NCBI GenBank assembly: GCA_961205875.1
Contig: OY540810.1
Location: 2,542,001-2,606,000, forward strand
DNA: 64,000 nucleotides
Direction: 5' to 3'
Origin: Sialis fuliginosa
Taxonomy: Eukaryota > Arthropoda > Insecta > Megaloptera > Sialidae
In this document: in pieces, positions 45,842-57,980 of the stretch
How the letters are laid out: each line of letters begins with the position of its first letter
How positions within the stretch are numbered: the stretch's first letter is position 1
Translations under genes and position numbers: made by a program
Notes under the pieces: model-generated
What the model saw: only the letters and a program-made list of their open reading frames with translations
Told to the model about the DNA's origin: nothing
Database searches by the model: none

Positions 45842-46850
45842 TAAGCAACAAGACGAAAATTTAGATTTATTCCATCTCTGACTCATGAAATTTTAAGTTA
45901 GTTCGAATAACATGGTCTAAATATTATTTATATTTATCAAGTTCTGATGTATATTTTGTACAATTTATTAAAAGTAGGGACTTAAAACTAAAACACAGTA
46001 TAATATAATAATAAAATTTAACAGTTTTTGAAGTCGGTTTTATTTTTTTCTTTCTTAAAAAGTTTTTTATTGGCTTGGCACCGATTTTTATTACTTTTTT
46101 TTAATTTTTATTTACTTTTTAGTGTTTTTTTTTTTAAATCGGTTTTATTTTTTTCTTCAACTGTTTCGTATGTGCTCGTATAATTAAAATTATAGGTCTC
46201 GAATTTTACACTCATCTCGTGAATATTCAAGTCATTTAGTCTCGTTTATAAGTGATGTACTAAAAAAATGACCCCCATCCATCTATTCCAATTTTTTTCA
46301 AATGAATGTATTTTTTGTAATACTAGCTTAACATATTTTTTATAAACAAAAATAACAGAAAAACAATAACCTAAAAAGAAAATTTAAAAAGTTATCAGCA
46401 ATAAAAATTAACTACAAGTTTGTAATAAAAAAATTCCTATATATTTATGTTAATATAAGTAATATAAACTAAAGGTAAGTAATAATAATAAATATAATGA
46501 TACTTACCTATTTCCTAGGTGTTAAATGTCCAACTAGAATTCTAATATGAGTATAAATACGTAATTCAAAATCACATCTGATAATATATTAATGAATTCT
46601 ATTTATTACATTAGATTATTAGTAAATAAATCTGTAGTCAAGGGATACAGATAGTATGAAGTTGACAGTTCTCTATATCGTTGTTGACAGTCAACACTGC
46701 CAAATAAGAGCAAAACAAGAAAACAAGTGTGTAGTTGTTCTAGATCTGTGACGGAAAACTTAGCATGGTCGCGAATTTAAACTAGTATAGTGTTGTAAGA
46801 AATACTTAATGCATTTCAGGCCTGGGGTCAGTTTTATTTATAAAATTGAA
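45842..46850. other. intergenic, nothing recognised
   Basis: AT-rich, with long T-runs around 46050-46140 and no frame, terminal repeat or island that I can name. Confidence 0.5.
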
Positions 46851-46854
46851 CTAA

Positions 46855-47140
46855 AAAAAACATCTGCCAAGTAAATGCACAGTGCTTCCTCGTGCTAAAT
46901 TCACCAAAGGTGAACAAATTAAATAAAAACCATTTAATTTTTGTACAGTTTTATTAAAAAATATTAGTTCGAAATTTTTCTTAAGACGCACCTGATTATT
47001 TTTTCGTATATTTTTAATTTTTTGACATATAAATTTTTGCAAACGTTTTTGTAAGGGAATATTTTACAACAAATGTTGTACACCTATATTGTAAGAAATT
47101 GAATGCTCTACAAAAAAGAATATTCGTCTTTATGTGATGC
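46855..47140. repeat. dispersed repeat, truncated
   Basis: CATCTGCCAAGTAAATGCAC and GCTTCCTCGTGCTAAATTC open it, then GTAAGGGAATATTTTACAAC; the rest found at 50690-51512 is missing. Confidence 0.7.
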
Positions 47141-47204
47141 AACTCAAATATTTTAACCAAAAATAGCATTTAATATTAGTTTACACGCTCAAATATAAAA
47201 CTGT

Positions 47205-47955
47205 AATACCTCTACGTCTTATTTTTTTGTATTTTAGTCGATATTTGTATGACGAGTTGACGTTTACTGCAGGAAATTTTACTAAAATTTTTTGAATTTT
47301 TGATTTCGTTAAAAGTATGTTTATTGTATAGAAAATGACGTGAAAAGTTGAACTGTTCAAACCGCAGGTCTGTATCTCAAGCCGTTCTCGAGATATAGCC
47401 TCTCAAAGTTTCAGTTTTTTCAAATTTTTGGAGAAAAAAAGCCATAACTTTTGAACGTGTTGTCGGAATTGATTTTAGTTGACGGATTTGGAATCAGCGT
47501 GTCAAAATCTATATAATGACATGTATAATACCTTAAAACTCGAAAAAAAAAAAATTCGCGAAAAATCGAAAAAATTCAAAGGGGTATACCTTAAAAAAAT
47601 GTCGATTTTTGACGAAAATTTTTTTGTCGGATTTTAAAGTATTATAGATGTCATTATATAGATTTTGACACGCTGATTTCAAATCCGTCAACTAAAATCA
47701 ATTCCGACCACGCGTTCAAAAGTTATGGCCTTTTTTCTCCAAAAATTTGAAAAAACTAAAACTTTGAGAGGCTATATCTTGAGAACGGTTTGAGATACAG
47801 ACCTGCGGTTTGAAACAAACAACTTTTTACGTCATTTTCTATACAATAAACATACTTTTAACGAAATCAAAAATTCGAAATTTTTTAGTGAAATTTCCTT
47901 CAACTCGCCATACAAATATCGACTAAAATACAAGAAAATAAGACGTAGAATCATT
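47205..47955. repeat. long inverted repeat, second copy of 22155-22886
   Basis: Left arm TACGTCTTATTTTTTTGTAT, right arm ATACAAGAAAATAAGACGTA, centre near 47585. It shares the core (GACACGCTGATT, GAATTGATTTTAGTTGACGG) with 22155-22886. Flanking ends like GTGAGCGAC were not seen; a C-run and CCCCTTATTAAAAATTTC follow at about 48070. Confidence 0.88.
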
Positions 47956-48636
47956 TAGTTACTATACCTATAAATATATAAGAATTTATTCAAAAAAGTA
48001 AAATCTTGAACTTAAGGTGTTTCATAACTAGTTTTTTTTGTTAATAGGAGGGGGAGGATTATTTTGTCAATCCTCCCCCCTTATTAAAAATTTCACACTT
48101 CGTCACTGATATAATTTAAATAAAAACCGATAGTGTTTAGATAAATTACCTAGCATTTAATTTTTATACAATTTTACTAAAAAATTTTTTTTGTTAAAAA
48201 ACACATTGTAATACGGCCCTGTATAATAGTGTAATTCTATCAATACCAATCATAATAGATGCAATTATGGCATTTAATTTATAAAACACAGGGTCACTTA
48301 TTTGCACAACTGTTTTTTTTTTAATTTCACTAACAATAAAAGATTTATAAAAACACATAAAATAGTATAAAGAACTGACACCAGTCATGGACAATACCCG
48401 AGTGTTGTACACTTTTTTAATTAAATGTACTAAATTAGAAATATTTGTTGATATTTGATTACTGCTATCACTGAATATTAATCTATATACATTTGACTGT
48501 CTTACAGCGTGATTTGATGACAATCGGCCAATAGGTGTCAAAATGGTGGACATTTAAACTAATTATTAGTGTAATCGACATACATATTTATTAATTACTA
48601 TACCATTCTTTATTTTATACCTTTTGTGTCGTAATA

Positions 48637-49106
48637 CAGTGTAACCTTAATATAACGAGCCCCAATATAATGATTTCCTCGATTTAACAAATTTTTCGAA
48701 ATCCCCTAGAAGTAAGAGCTAATGCAAAATATACCTTTATATTACGAATACATTTGTCAACAACCTCTTTATAACGAATTTTTCAACAGGTTTAGACACG
48801 TTGAATTTTTCGTAAGACAATCATTATTGTTTTTTTGCTGTTTGTCACTGTTGCTAGTTTTAAAGTTGCAATGGCTGAAAAACAAAAAAAGGTGTTCCTT
48901 AACCGTCGCAAAGAAACGAGAAATCATTAAGTATATGTAGACGAGAATCCTACAACGAAAAAAATAGACATCGCTACATTCTTACCTTGTTATAACGAAT
49001 TGTAGACCAACCTAACCTTTATATAACAAACCTCACTGTAACAAATTACTTGGTACAACGAATATTTTCTACTTCCCTTCAGTTTTGTTATATCGAGGTT
49101 GCACTG
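48637..49106 (+). mobile_element. pogo/Tigger-like element
   Basis: The ends CAGTGTAACCTTAATATAACG and TGTTATATCGAGGTTGCACTG and TA on both sides fit pogo/Tigger elements. A broken N-terminal transposase-like frame is inside. 470 bp, so most of the transposase is deleted. Confidence 0.8.
48871..48995 (+). pseudogene. pogo-type transposase N-terminus, frameshifted
   Basis: A start-like MAEKQKK, then after a frame change SLTVAKKREIIKY, then after another VDENPTTKKIDIATF. This order resembles the CENP-B-type helix-turn-helix N-terminus of pogo transposases (LT-KLEII...DIA). No catalytic DDE region is left. Confidence 0.6.
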
Positions 49107-49165
49107 TATAATCATTAGCAAGTATTCATCACTGGGTGCCTATTATTGGTATTACTTTGCCCAGT

Positions 49166-49583
49166 CAGTGGCGGAGATAGGGGGGGGGATCAATCCCCCC
49201 CCCATGAGTCTACTTCATGAGAAAACTCAGACATTTTTTTAACTCAGAGACATTTTTTTAAACTTTTCTAGTATGAACAAAATCAACTTTTTTAAAAATG
49301 CAATAGTTAGTACGAAAAGAGTCTAATAGAATTTTATTTTCAGGCAAATTAATTTTTTTAAACGTTTTTTTTATATTTTTTATTATACATACATGAAATG
49401 TACTGTATAATAAAGTATAGTAATCATGAAAAAAACTCGAGATTTTAACGGAATTATTGAAGGTCCCTGAACCAAAAATATGAGATTAAATATTAAGTCA
49501 TATCCACCTACCCATCGCAAAAAACTATCTACGTCAGTCATATCCCCTCCCCCCCCCATCGCAAAAAGCTATCTACGCCACTG
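49166..49583. mobile_element. hAT-like element with 8-bp duplication
   Basis: Ends CAGTGGCGGAGATAGGG and GCTATCTACGCCACTG; flanks TGCCCAGT and TGCCCATT agree at 7 of 8. It has a second internal pair, CTATCTACGTCAGTC at about 49528, so the right end may be doubled. Confidence 0.8.
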
Positions 49584-49864
49584 TGCCCATTACTGGAGAA
49601 GAAACATAAACAATAAACATTCTGTATGTTATATTCAATAGTTTGCATTAAAAATCATAAAACGATAAACTAATGAGTTCTACAAATAAACGTCACATCT
49701 TTTTAAAATAAACACATCATAAAATTAACTTAACAAATCCAGAAGCAAAATAGTCGGTAATAAAATACAGCTTTTGTAGCTTTTGCAACGCACCCTGCCA
49801 TCTAGCGGTGAGCATTTGAAATAAATCATGGTCGACATCACGTGTGTGTGTGAGTGTGTGTGTG
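49584..49864. other. short intergenic stretch with GT repeat
   Basis: After the MITE tail there is CACCCTGCCATCTAGCGGTG and a GT microsatellite (about 49842-49864) into which the next element inserted. Confidence 0.5.
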
Positions 49865-50182
49865 CAGTAGCGTAGGAACGGGGGGGGGTTGGGGTCGACC
49901 CCCCCCCCCCCCCGAAATATTTTATGTTCTTAAAATATATGAAATTATTATTACAATTTTGAATTGAATGACCTTTTTTGTTTTTATAACTGTTAACTGC
50001 ACTTACAATTAGTTATATGACTAAAAAAAAAAGGTCTTCAATAACTACTTATTAATTAACTTTCAATTGTGTGACCTTTTTTTTTTAGATTATTCGATTA
50101 GAAATTATAATAATAATTTCGCATATTTTGGAACCCCCAAGCTTACCCCCCCCCCCAGAAAATTTTTCTTACTACGCCACTG
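49865..50182. mobile_element. hAT-like element inserted in a GT repeat
   Basis: Ends CAGTAGCGTAGGAACG and TACTACGCCACTG; the GT microsatellite continues on both sides, so an 8-bp TG duplication is consistent but cannot be proven. G- and C-runs near both ends. Confidence 0.75.
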
Positions 50183-50689
50183 TGTGTGTGTGTGTGTCGC
50201 CCAATTAGTGAGGTGGTCATTATAATCACGGTGTTTGTTCAAAAACTGATCAGCCGACAAACATAAATTACTTAGTTTCCCATCAAGGATCTTCCGTTCT
50301 TTGAACATCTGCAAATTTTACGAGAAGAGGGGAAATCGATACAACTTTGGGTTTCTAAATCCAAGGTGATAGGTTTGATTTTAGATTATTATTAAAGAAA
50401 CACATAATAAATAATTTATTTTCAAATGCTTTGTAACATGATCAAAAAGTTTGTTTTTTTTAAATGAAGGAAATTTACTCTACAATTCGTTCCTCAACAT
50501 TTTTCCATTTTTAACTTTTTTAAGTTATTTAAAAATGTTTGAAAAAAGTCGATTTTTTTACAAGCATTTGAAAACAGGTGTCCCTTTAAATTAATATGCA
50601 GAATGTATAATTCATATTTTAAAGTAGCTAAAGTAAACAATAGTTGTGCAAATTGTAACGTTGTAAGTAACTAATATACATAAAAAAAC

Positions 50690-51512
50690 ATCTGCCAAGT
50701 AAATGCACAGTGCTTCCTCGTGCTAAATTCACTAAAACCGATAGTGTTCAGATAAATTGCCTGGCATTGGTTAACCATTTAATTTTTATACAAATTTTAC
50801 TAAAAAATCTTAGTTCGAATTTTTTCTTAAAACGCACCTGAATAGTTTTTCATATATTTTTAATTTTTTGACAATTTCAATCTAAATATAAATTTATGCA
50901 AATGTCAAAATGACATTTAAAACGTCAAAGTGACATTTAAAACGCCAAAGTGACATTTAAAACGTCAAAATGACACTTAATATATCCAATCAAATATCAA
51001 TTTAGAAAAACAAAACAGGAATTTTTAAAATTAATTTAGATAAATCTTTGTAAGGGAATATTTTACAACAAACGTAGTAGACCCATATTATAGGAAATTT
51101 AATTCTCTACAAAAAATATTCTATAAAATTTTCTCGTAACATGTGTCGTTCTTGAGATATCTTGAAAAAATAAATATTTTGGGGTGTCACCCCTCCCCCT
51201 TACACACGATTTTGATGATTTTGAAATGGGACCGTCCTCAAACCAAACCCAACCATCCGACCAAGTTTCAATAATATCGGTTCAGTGGTTCATAAGTTAT
51301 GCGTGTGACAAGGATTCAGGGGACAGACGGACGGACGGACGGACGGACGGACGGACGGACACACGGACAGACAGACAGACACGGAACGAAAAGTGTTTGT
51401 CTTGACGTGAAACGGATAAATAAATTTAAAATTTTGAAATTGGAGAACTTTTTTTTTGTCTCAATCTGAAACGATCACATAGCTTCTCGTATCTTCGATA
51501 TTGCGAGGAAGC
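50690..51512. mobile_element. complete dispersed repeat with GACG microsatellite
   Basis: From CATCTGCCAAGTAAATGCAC via CAAAGTGACATTTAAAACG (4 tandem ~19-bp units near 50900-50980), CACACGATTTTGATGATTTTG, ATATCGGTTCAGTGGTTCAT and (GGAC)n/(GACA)n to GATATTGCGAGGAAGC. The unsplit reference for 7788-10880. Class unknown. Confidence 0.75.
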
Positions 51513-52654
51513 AAAATATATAAAATAATTTAAGGTATATAATTAATTTAACTGGAATATTATGTTGAATGTAACGTTATCTATAAAGTTAAATATATGT
51601 ATAAAGAAAGAAGTCCCGAGTGACTGACTCATCAACGCTCAGCCCAAACTCCTGGGCCTAGAAACGTGAATTTTTAGGGGTATGTTTATTTTATGACGTA
51701 TAAGAAGCAAGAGATTTTCCGAAATTCAACCCCCTAAGGTGGGTCAAGGATTTATTTTATTTTAAGGTGAATTTCATGCAAAACAATTTTTTATTAAAAT
51801 TTAAAAAATGACCCATATTTATAGTGGTATAAATTATTTAAATGTTCATAAAAATAGAAGCAATTAATTGAGTGTATTATATTTATTCTTATAAAAATAA
51901 AATTATGATACATTTTTTTCAGAAGTGAAAATATAAAGAGTAAGTCGAAATACAACTATAAGAGAAAAGGGCCTCTTTTTTTACAAGGTAAGAAAAAAAT
52001 TACTTACATTCTAGATTTTATCCAAAACCTATATAATTGACAATATTAAATATGAATAAGTTTCATATAAAACATAAAATATATTTTAAAGTTAAACTCA
52101 CAATGAGATAATACCTAATCAAAATAACATAATTGAGGAGGTTAGTATCAAAACGCAATATCTGACATAAGACAAAATGTTGAGAAAATGGTGAAAACTG
52201 ATAACTGGTATGTTAAGCGGAGGAAAGTATTCAAATTTTCACTACTGGAAGATTGGACATCGGTAATCAATCTACTAAAACGAAAAAGGAAAAAAATAAT
52301 TGGAAATTTTTTCATAAAGCTTTTTCTTTTTACTTATTGCTTTTTGAACCCAATTTTGATTATCAAAGATTTGTATACAAGATTATTCTTTTGATTAATA
52401 TAACATATTTACAAAATAAACAAATTATTACATTTTTTTTAAACGAGGATTTAGTAAAATATGTAATTTTAAATATATTTATTTTGCACAGATATTGCGT
52501 TTAAATTGAATTTTAACCCATAATTATTTATCAACGAAAAAGAGGTTACAAAGATGCATCTGATTCCACCTTTAGGTGAAAAATGAAACTTTTTGCAGAT
52601 ATTGCGTTTTGATACTAACCTCCTCAATTATTCAATAATATAATATATCTACAT
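51513..52654. other. intergenic, nothing recognised
   Basis: AT-rich; contains GACTGACTCATCAACGCTCAG and AGAAACGTGAATTTTTAGGG, echoed at 61350-61400, so another dispersed repeat starts near 51605. AGGAGGTTAGTATCAAAACGC at 52137 is mirrored by GCGTTTTGATACTAACCTCC at 52605, giving an element of about 490 bp with 23-bp ends (52137-52627). Confidence 0.6.
52137..52627. mobile_element. inverted-repeat element with 27-bp ends
   Basis: Starts TTGAGGAGGTTAGTATC and ends GATACTAACCTCCTCAA; the ends continue into AAAACGCAATATCTG / CAGATATTGCGTTTT. Two overlapping short frames inside are not recognised. Class unknown. Confidence 0.7.
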
Positions 52655-53288
52655 TAGGGTGTTCCAAAAAAAGTCGATAATTTTTTTTTTTCGATTGCAT
52701 GTGAAATTCTTGTTATATATGCTATAAAAAAAATTCTGTAAAAATTTGAGCCCTTAATATCAACTTGAAGAACTCCATCACCGAATTTGAAGATTTACCA
52801 TTAATTTAACATGGAAAAATGATTTTTTAACGTTCATTTCTCCTGCAAACTATGTAGAACATTATGTTTCGGAAAAACCATGACTGATCCTTCTTCAGTA
52901 TTAAATTCTGTAAAAAAAATCTCTTAGGGTCCAGTCTCTAACGTCAACAAATTCAAAAAATCTGTATTTTTTAACGCAAATAAAAACGAGAGGGTTGACG
53001 TTAGAGACTGGACCCTAAGAGCTTTTTTTTACAGAATTTAATACTGAAGAAGGATCAGTCATGGTTTTTTCGAAAAATAATGTTCTACATAGTTTGCAGG
53101 AGAAATGAACGTTAAAAAATCATTTTTCCATGTTAAATCAATGGTAAATCTTCAAATTCGGTGATGGAGTTCTTCAAGTTGATATTAAGGGCTCAAATTT
53201 TTACAGAATTTTTTTTATAGCATATATAACAAGAATTTCACATGCAATCGAAAAAAAAAAATTATCGACTTTTTTTGGAACACACTAA
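52655..53288. repeat. near-perfect inverted repeat, arms about 294 bp
   Basis: Left arm 52655-52948 (GTGTTCCAAAAAAAGTCGAT to CAGTCTCTAACGTCAAC), loop of about 45 bases, right arm 52994-53288 its inverse. Few mismatches. TTAGGGTGTTCC and GGAACACACTAA are the outer ends. Confidence 0.93.
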
Positions 53289-53329
53289 TCTACATCCTCT
53301 TGTATGTTTGTAAATATGTGTGTGTGTGT

Positions 53330-53450
53330 TTGTTTGTAACACACGTGTGATGTAGCGATGTGTCGGCTGTCACCCAGACGAACGCAGACCGTTAATTAGA
53401 CGCATTTCCTGAACACCACCGACTCTACTAGACTGCATGTATATAGGGGT
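53330..53450. promoter_or_regulatory. small non-repetitive island
   Basis: ACACACGTGTGATGTAGCG, GTCGGCTGTCACCCAGACG and CCGTTAATTAGACGC stand out in AT-rich DNA 12.5 kb downstream of vg. TTAATTA is a homeodomain-type site. Function is guesswork. Confidence 0.15.
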
Positions 53451-55190
53451 TCATCTATATACATACATCAAATACATGTGGTATGAACTTGAAAAATCAT
53501 ACATGAAAAACTCAATGCTTTAGAGATTATGAAAGTTCGATTTTTTTTATTTGATGGTCTCAAAAACAGCTTAAGTAATCAAAATTTCACTGTAGTATTC
53601 CTGAGGTTATTGATTAGTTTTATACACTTATCCAAAAAATTAAAGGAACAAACAATTACAACTTTTTTTTCGGTGTTTTTTGAAGAGCTTTATCTCTGTG
53701 AAAAATGGTTGTATCGAAATAAATAAAAAAACATTTTAAAGCTTCAAGTTTCTAGTTTTGAGATTTCTTAGCATAATTTTTTTTTGAGTTACGGTTATTG
53801 CGCAATCATAAGAAATAGTGGGACACAAAATTTGTCCAATTTTTTTTTTCAGTTAAACCAATGCATTGATCAGTTAACTTGTTTATTCAGCTTTCATTTG
53901 TTTTTTTTTGGTCCCTCTCAATTTTTTTTGCCGAGTTATCGGACTTTAAATGAAAAATGATTCTTTTATCTTCGATCATCAATATATCAGCAACTAATGA
54001 TTAAACAGTAAATGTAAGGGCAGTTTTAAAAACTTGAATAAATTTCCTACAAAACCCTTTCATGATTTTATTAGAAAAATTTTTTTTTTACCCTCACCAT
54101 TAGTTTGAAAAAGTACAAAAAATAACTATTTATGGTATTTTAGTAAATCTATCGCAACTTTACAATTATTAATGGGAAGACTAATGTTGTCAGGAGTTTT
54201 TACAGCTTAATGTACCCCCAACAGTCCTATAAATTTTGAAATTAATCCATCGAACCGTTTTTTTTGACACCTACAGATGATAAAATCACAATGTGTTACT
54301 AAATTCACCTTGCGTTTTTGAGGGGGGGGGGTTAACTACTCACTTTTCAATCTTTTAAGGATAACTCGAAAACTAAGCTGAATTGGAAAATTTTACAAGA
54401 ATATAACATTATTTTAAATAATGAATATTTTAGAAAATATTATAAGCAATATTCCATATTTTTTACTCACCCTATATAACTAGTAATAATGCATTTATTA
54501 TTTTCTAATATTATATTAAAAACCGTTGTTGTACATCCCATTTAACGTTTGTATATTAAGTTTGTTTTAAAACATAGATCTTCCCGATTACTAACACAAT
54601 AGGCATGATGCCTAATTTTTAAAAAGTATTTTATGATGATCTTACGTGTCTCCTATTTCCAAAAAATACTTATTTCTGTAGAAAATGAAGGTTTAATCAC
54701 AAAAATTGACTCTTTTAAAACTAATTTTGAATTTGACGCCAAAACGTTCGCAGGTGTCATGGTACATTTTTGACGTCACGCCTATGTAAACACTCCTTGT
54801 CAACAATAATAAATCCTTGTTCTATCGCTAACGTTTCTCGGTTTTACTTTTGGTAACACAAAACTGAGCAAATTGATAATTTAAAATCACAAAATAATTT
54901 ATAAACAGATGCAGATATTAATGAAACAAAAATTATGTTTACTTATTTTAACAAAAATCATATTAATCTCGCTATTAATATAAAAATAAATACATTTTTT
55001 AGAATCTTTTTAACCTAATTCATTATTTAAAATCATAATTTCAGTGATACTTTGTTACTGGCATCATGCTTATTGACAAAATGATAATGTATTATTGATA
55101 AAGAAAATTTGCTTTTGATAAAACTGAATGACGACATATTATGTATATCCAATATAATATGTTAATTTAATCCTTCTTAATAATTAAACT
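53451..55190. other. intergenic, nothing recognised
   Basis: AT-rich. No inverted-repeat element or island that I can support. A G-run is at 54325; short frames look like chance. Confidence 0.5.
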
Positions 55191-55460
55191 ATGGCGTCGA
55201 AGTTGTAGTACGATTCCCGAACACTCCAAGTTCATAACCTCGTAGAATAGAGGAGCATAATCAACCCAAAGGCGTGAGGAGATGGTATATAACTCCTCAA
55301 GGAGGAGAGACTCTTCACCACTTTAATTAAACGGGAAGTGTTAATTGACTAAGTTTGGTCGACTTTGTAAAGCGAGTTCCGAAGAAAGGGATATTGCTTC
55401 TGTGTCTTGTGCTCCTCCTTTTTAGTCTTCCCGATGTGAAATAATTAAATTTATGTACGG
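55190..55460. other. unexplained moderate-GC block
   Basis: TACGATTCCCGAACACTCC, GAACCCAAAGGCGTGAGGAG, CTCCTCAAGGAGGAGAG and GCTCCTCCTTTTTAGTCTTCC resemble the kind of sequence found in an LTR or a small RNA-like gene, but I find no matching second LTR. Unique in the window. Confidence 0.3.
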
Positions 55461-55909
55461 TAACCCGTGATACAATGAATGTATTGTGTACCAGTTGCTG
55501 TAATTATGTTATTGTTTTTCAAGAACAATGTATATGAGTTGTAAATTTCGTGGAACTTTAAGAAGTTATGTAATAATTTAAGATTTGGACTATTGGTAAA
55601 TTATTACTGTTGTTGGGAATTTATTAAATACAAGAACGATCGAAATAAGATATTCTATACATAATATGAAGTTGTATGGTATGGAACTTGTGGTATTTGA
55701 AATTTAAGAATTTGGATCCATACTTTTAGGGTGTTTTTTTTATTTTTTCGGTCCTGCAGGCCTATGTTTTAGCTTTGGATCAAAAGTTAATTGTCCCAAA
55801 ATTTCAGACTCATAAATCAAACCTGTGGACGGCGCAAACCGAGTCTTTTCCCATTTGATTAACTTGGGAAAAATTACTTTTTTACTTACGCGTGAATATC
55901 TCGTTGAAA

Positions 55910-56290
55910 AAAAATTTGCAAATATAGTTTGATTTTAGATTATAGTCTTTTATTTTGTTTGTTTTTTCTCCAGTAACAGATAATGTAAAACCAGTCATGT
56001 GCACCCACTGATGGACACTAGCTAATGATTAGGAAATGATAAGTACTACGACACAAAAATGATACAATAAAGAATTGTAAAATTTTAAACAATGCAAAGC
56101 AGTTGCTATAATAATATAATAATTAATAAATAAATAATTTGAATGACCACCATTTTGGCACCCATTGGCCGATTGACATCAAATTAAGCTGTTTTACAGT
56201 TAAATGTCTATAAAGTATGATTCAGTAATCAAATATCAATAAATATTTCTAATTTAGGGTATGACCAAGACTGGTGCCAGTACCTTATTT
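55910..56290. mobile_element. GGCACCAGT-family MITE, left end lost
   Basis: TTGCAAATATAGTTTGAT through GCACCCATTGGCCGATTG to GACCAAGACTGGTGCCAGTACCTTA. Before it, 55740-55910 (GCAGGCCTATGTTTTAGCTT) is the reverse of 4630-4790. Confidence 0.65.
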
Positions 56291-57248
56291 AAATTGTTTA
56301 TGTATCGAATTGTATCCAAAAATATTGTAGAACAAAACTCATAATAGTATAGCAAATTTGCTAATTATTTAACATCAAAAATTAAAACATTACGGAAACC
56401 GAATAGATGCCAACAATTTAACAAGACTGCTAGAAGTGTTGTAAACACAACGAAGTTAAATTAGATTACAACAAAAGTTTCTCGACAAAAAATTACTGTG
56501 CATACTCTATTTTTAAGTACCCAAAGCAAGTTGATTAGGCCGTGATTTATCTAGGACCCCTGACACATTTATAGCATTGCCGAGTCCAAATTTAAAATAT
56601 TAATGTCATACAAAAATTCGGGCTATGTGGCGAGAGATTTTTCAATTTGCGTTCACTAGTTTCAGTGAGTGTTTTTAATCTGTTTTATCTTGTTTTTGAT
56701 CTATGGTTAAGTTCGAATGCATATAATCTTAATGAGTATGTATTTCCATATCACTATTATTTCAGGGATAAAAATAGAACAGGAATAAATCAGTTGTTTG
56801 TTGTTGATGTGGGAGATATTGGATGATTTTTTTTAAATTTATAATTGGCAGAGACAGTGGCGCACCGGAGGTTACAGCCGCCCGGGGCAGATGGAAAATT
56901 TGCCGCCCCCTCTGGCATTATACATATGTTAAAAAGAAAAAATTGAAGACGCTGTGCGACAACGATAAAAAGATTATTCCAGTTTTCAATAAAGTGTTAA
57001 ATAAATGTAAGAAAATTTTGATTTTATAAAATATTTAGTAACTAATTAAAAAAATTGAAAATAATTATTATAAAACCCGAAAAAACAGTATTTTTCATTA
57101 ACCTGAACCCGAACTGAACCACTGTTTTAAAGTCAACGAACCTGAATCTGAATCCGAACCTTTTCATGGATAACCGGTAACCATATATTTTTAAAAGTTT
57201 CAATAAATTAATTTTTATATTTTTCTCCAATAATTTTTACAAGAGATT
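56290..57248. other. intergenic, element fragments
   Basis: Contains a hAT-like left end at 56857 (CAGTGGCGCACCGGAGG, GCCGCCCGGGGCAG) without a clear right end, and a CCGAA/GAACCTGAA-rich tract (57070-57180) related to the CAGGGCTTC family. No gene. Confidence 0.5.
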
Positions 57249-57792
57249 ATAAAAGTGAAATAAAATACAAATCTTTCATGTTTTTTGACAATTAACGATA
57301 CAAATTCATACTTTAACTTTTTCTACTAGATGCGTTTATGAGTAACCATTTTAAATACTTACGTCATTTGAACTGTACGATACAACACGGACTTTAAAAA
57401 TCAAAAAAGTGTGTTTCATTTTTAACCTCTAATTTGGGAAAAAGTGAAACAGACCTCTAATGGAAAATATTTCTCGAAAAATTAAAAGAAAAGCTACAAA
57501 GGCAACTTCGATTTATCTTCTTTGGGGCATATCAATGTTAAATTGTAACTTTAATTAATATCTGAGCTATACAGAAAGTTATGTACAAAGAATTAAAATT
57601 TATTTCACACGTTTTGACTTCGACTAACAGGGAAATCTGTAGGGGTGACACATCACTTATTTTCAGGTCGCTTTAACAAACCTTTAATGATGATGCCAAT
57701 TTTTATAATTCTCCTATAAACAAATTAGTTTTTTAGTTGCAAGCTTGTTTCACTTTTACACCATTTATTTGGTGTTTCATATTTACCCCGCT
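57249..57792. mobile_element. GGGGTAAAAGTGAAAC MITE, ends eroded
   Basis: Body matches 38930-39495 from AAAAGTGAAATAAAATAC to CATATTTACCCCGC; both terminal GGGTC/GACCC blocks are missing. Confidence 0.75.
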
Positions 57793-57980
57793 AACTGGAA
57801 ATCTGTTTAAATTTGATGGTATGACGTGGGTTTGAAATCGAACCGAATTTGAACCATACAAAATTCCGGTTCAAGTCCCTGATTATAATATTATAATAAT
57901 CGTCTCGTAATTGCAGCCAGATTAAAAAATACTCACGACGGCGCGACGTTTGATAAATTATGCAGTTGGTATGTATTTAA

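Larger units (their letters stand above)
48365..49625. mobile_element. GGCACCAGT-family element with two insertions
   Basis: Family sequence runs 48365-48634, 49107-49165 and 49584-49625 (CTGACACCAGTCATGG, GATGACAATCGGCC, AATCATTAGCAAGTATTC, CATTACTGGAGAAG). A pogo-like element (48637-49106) and a hAT-like element (49166-49583) split it. Confidence 0.75.
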
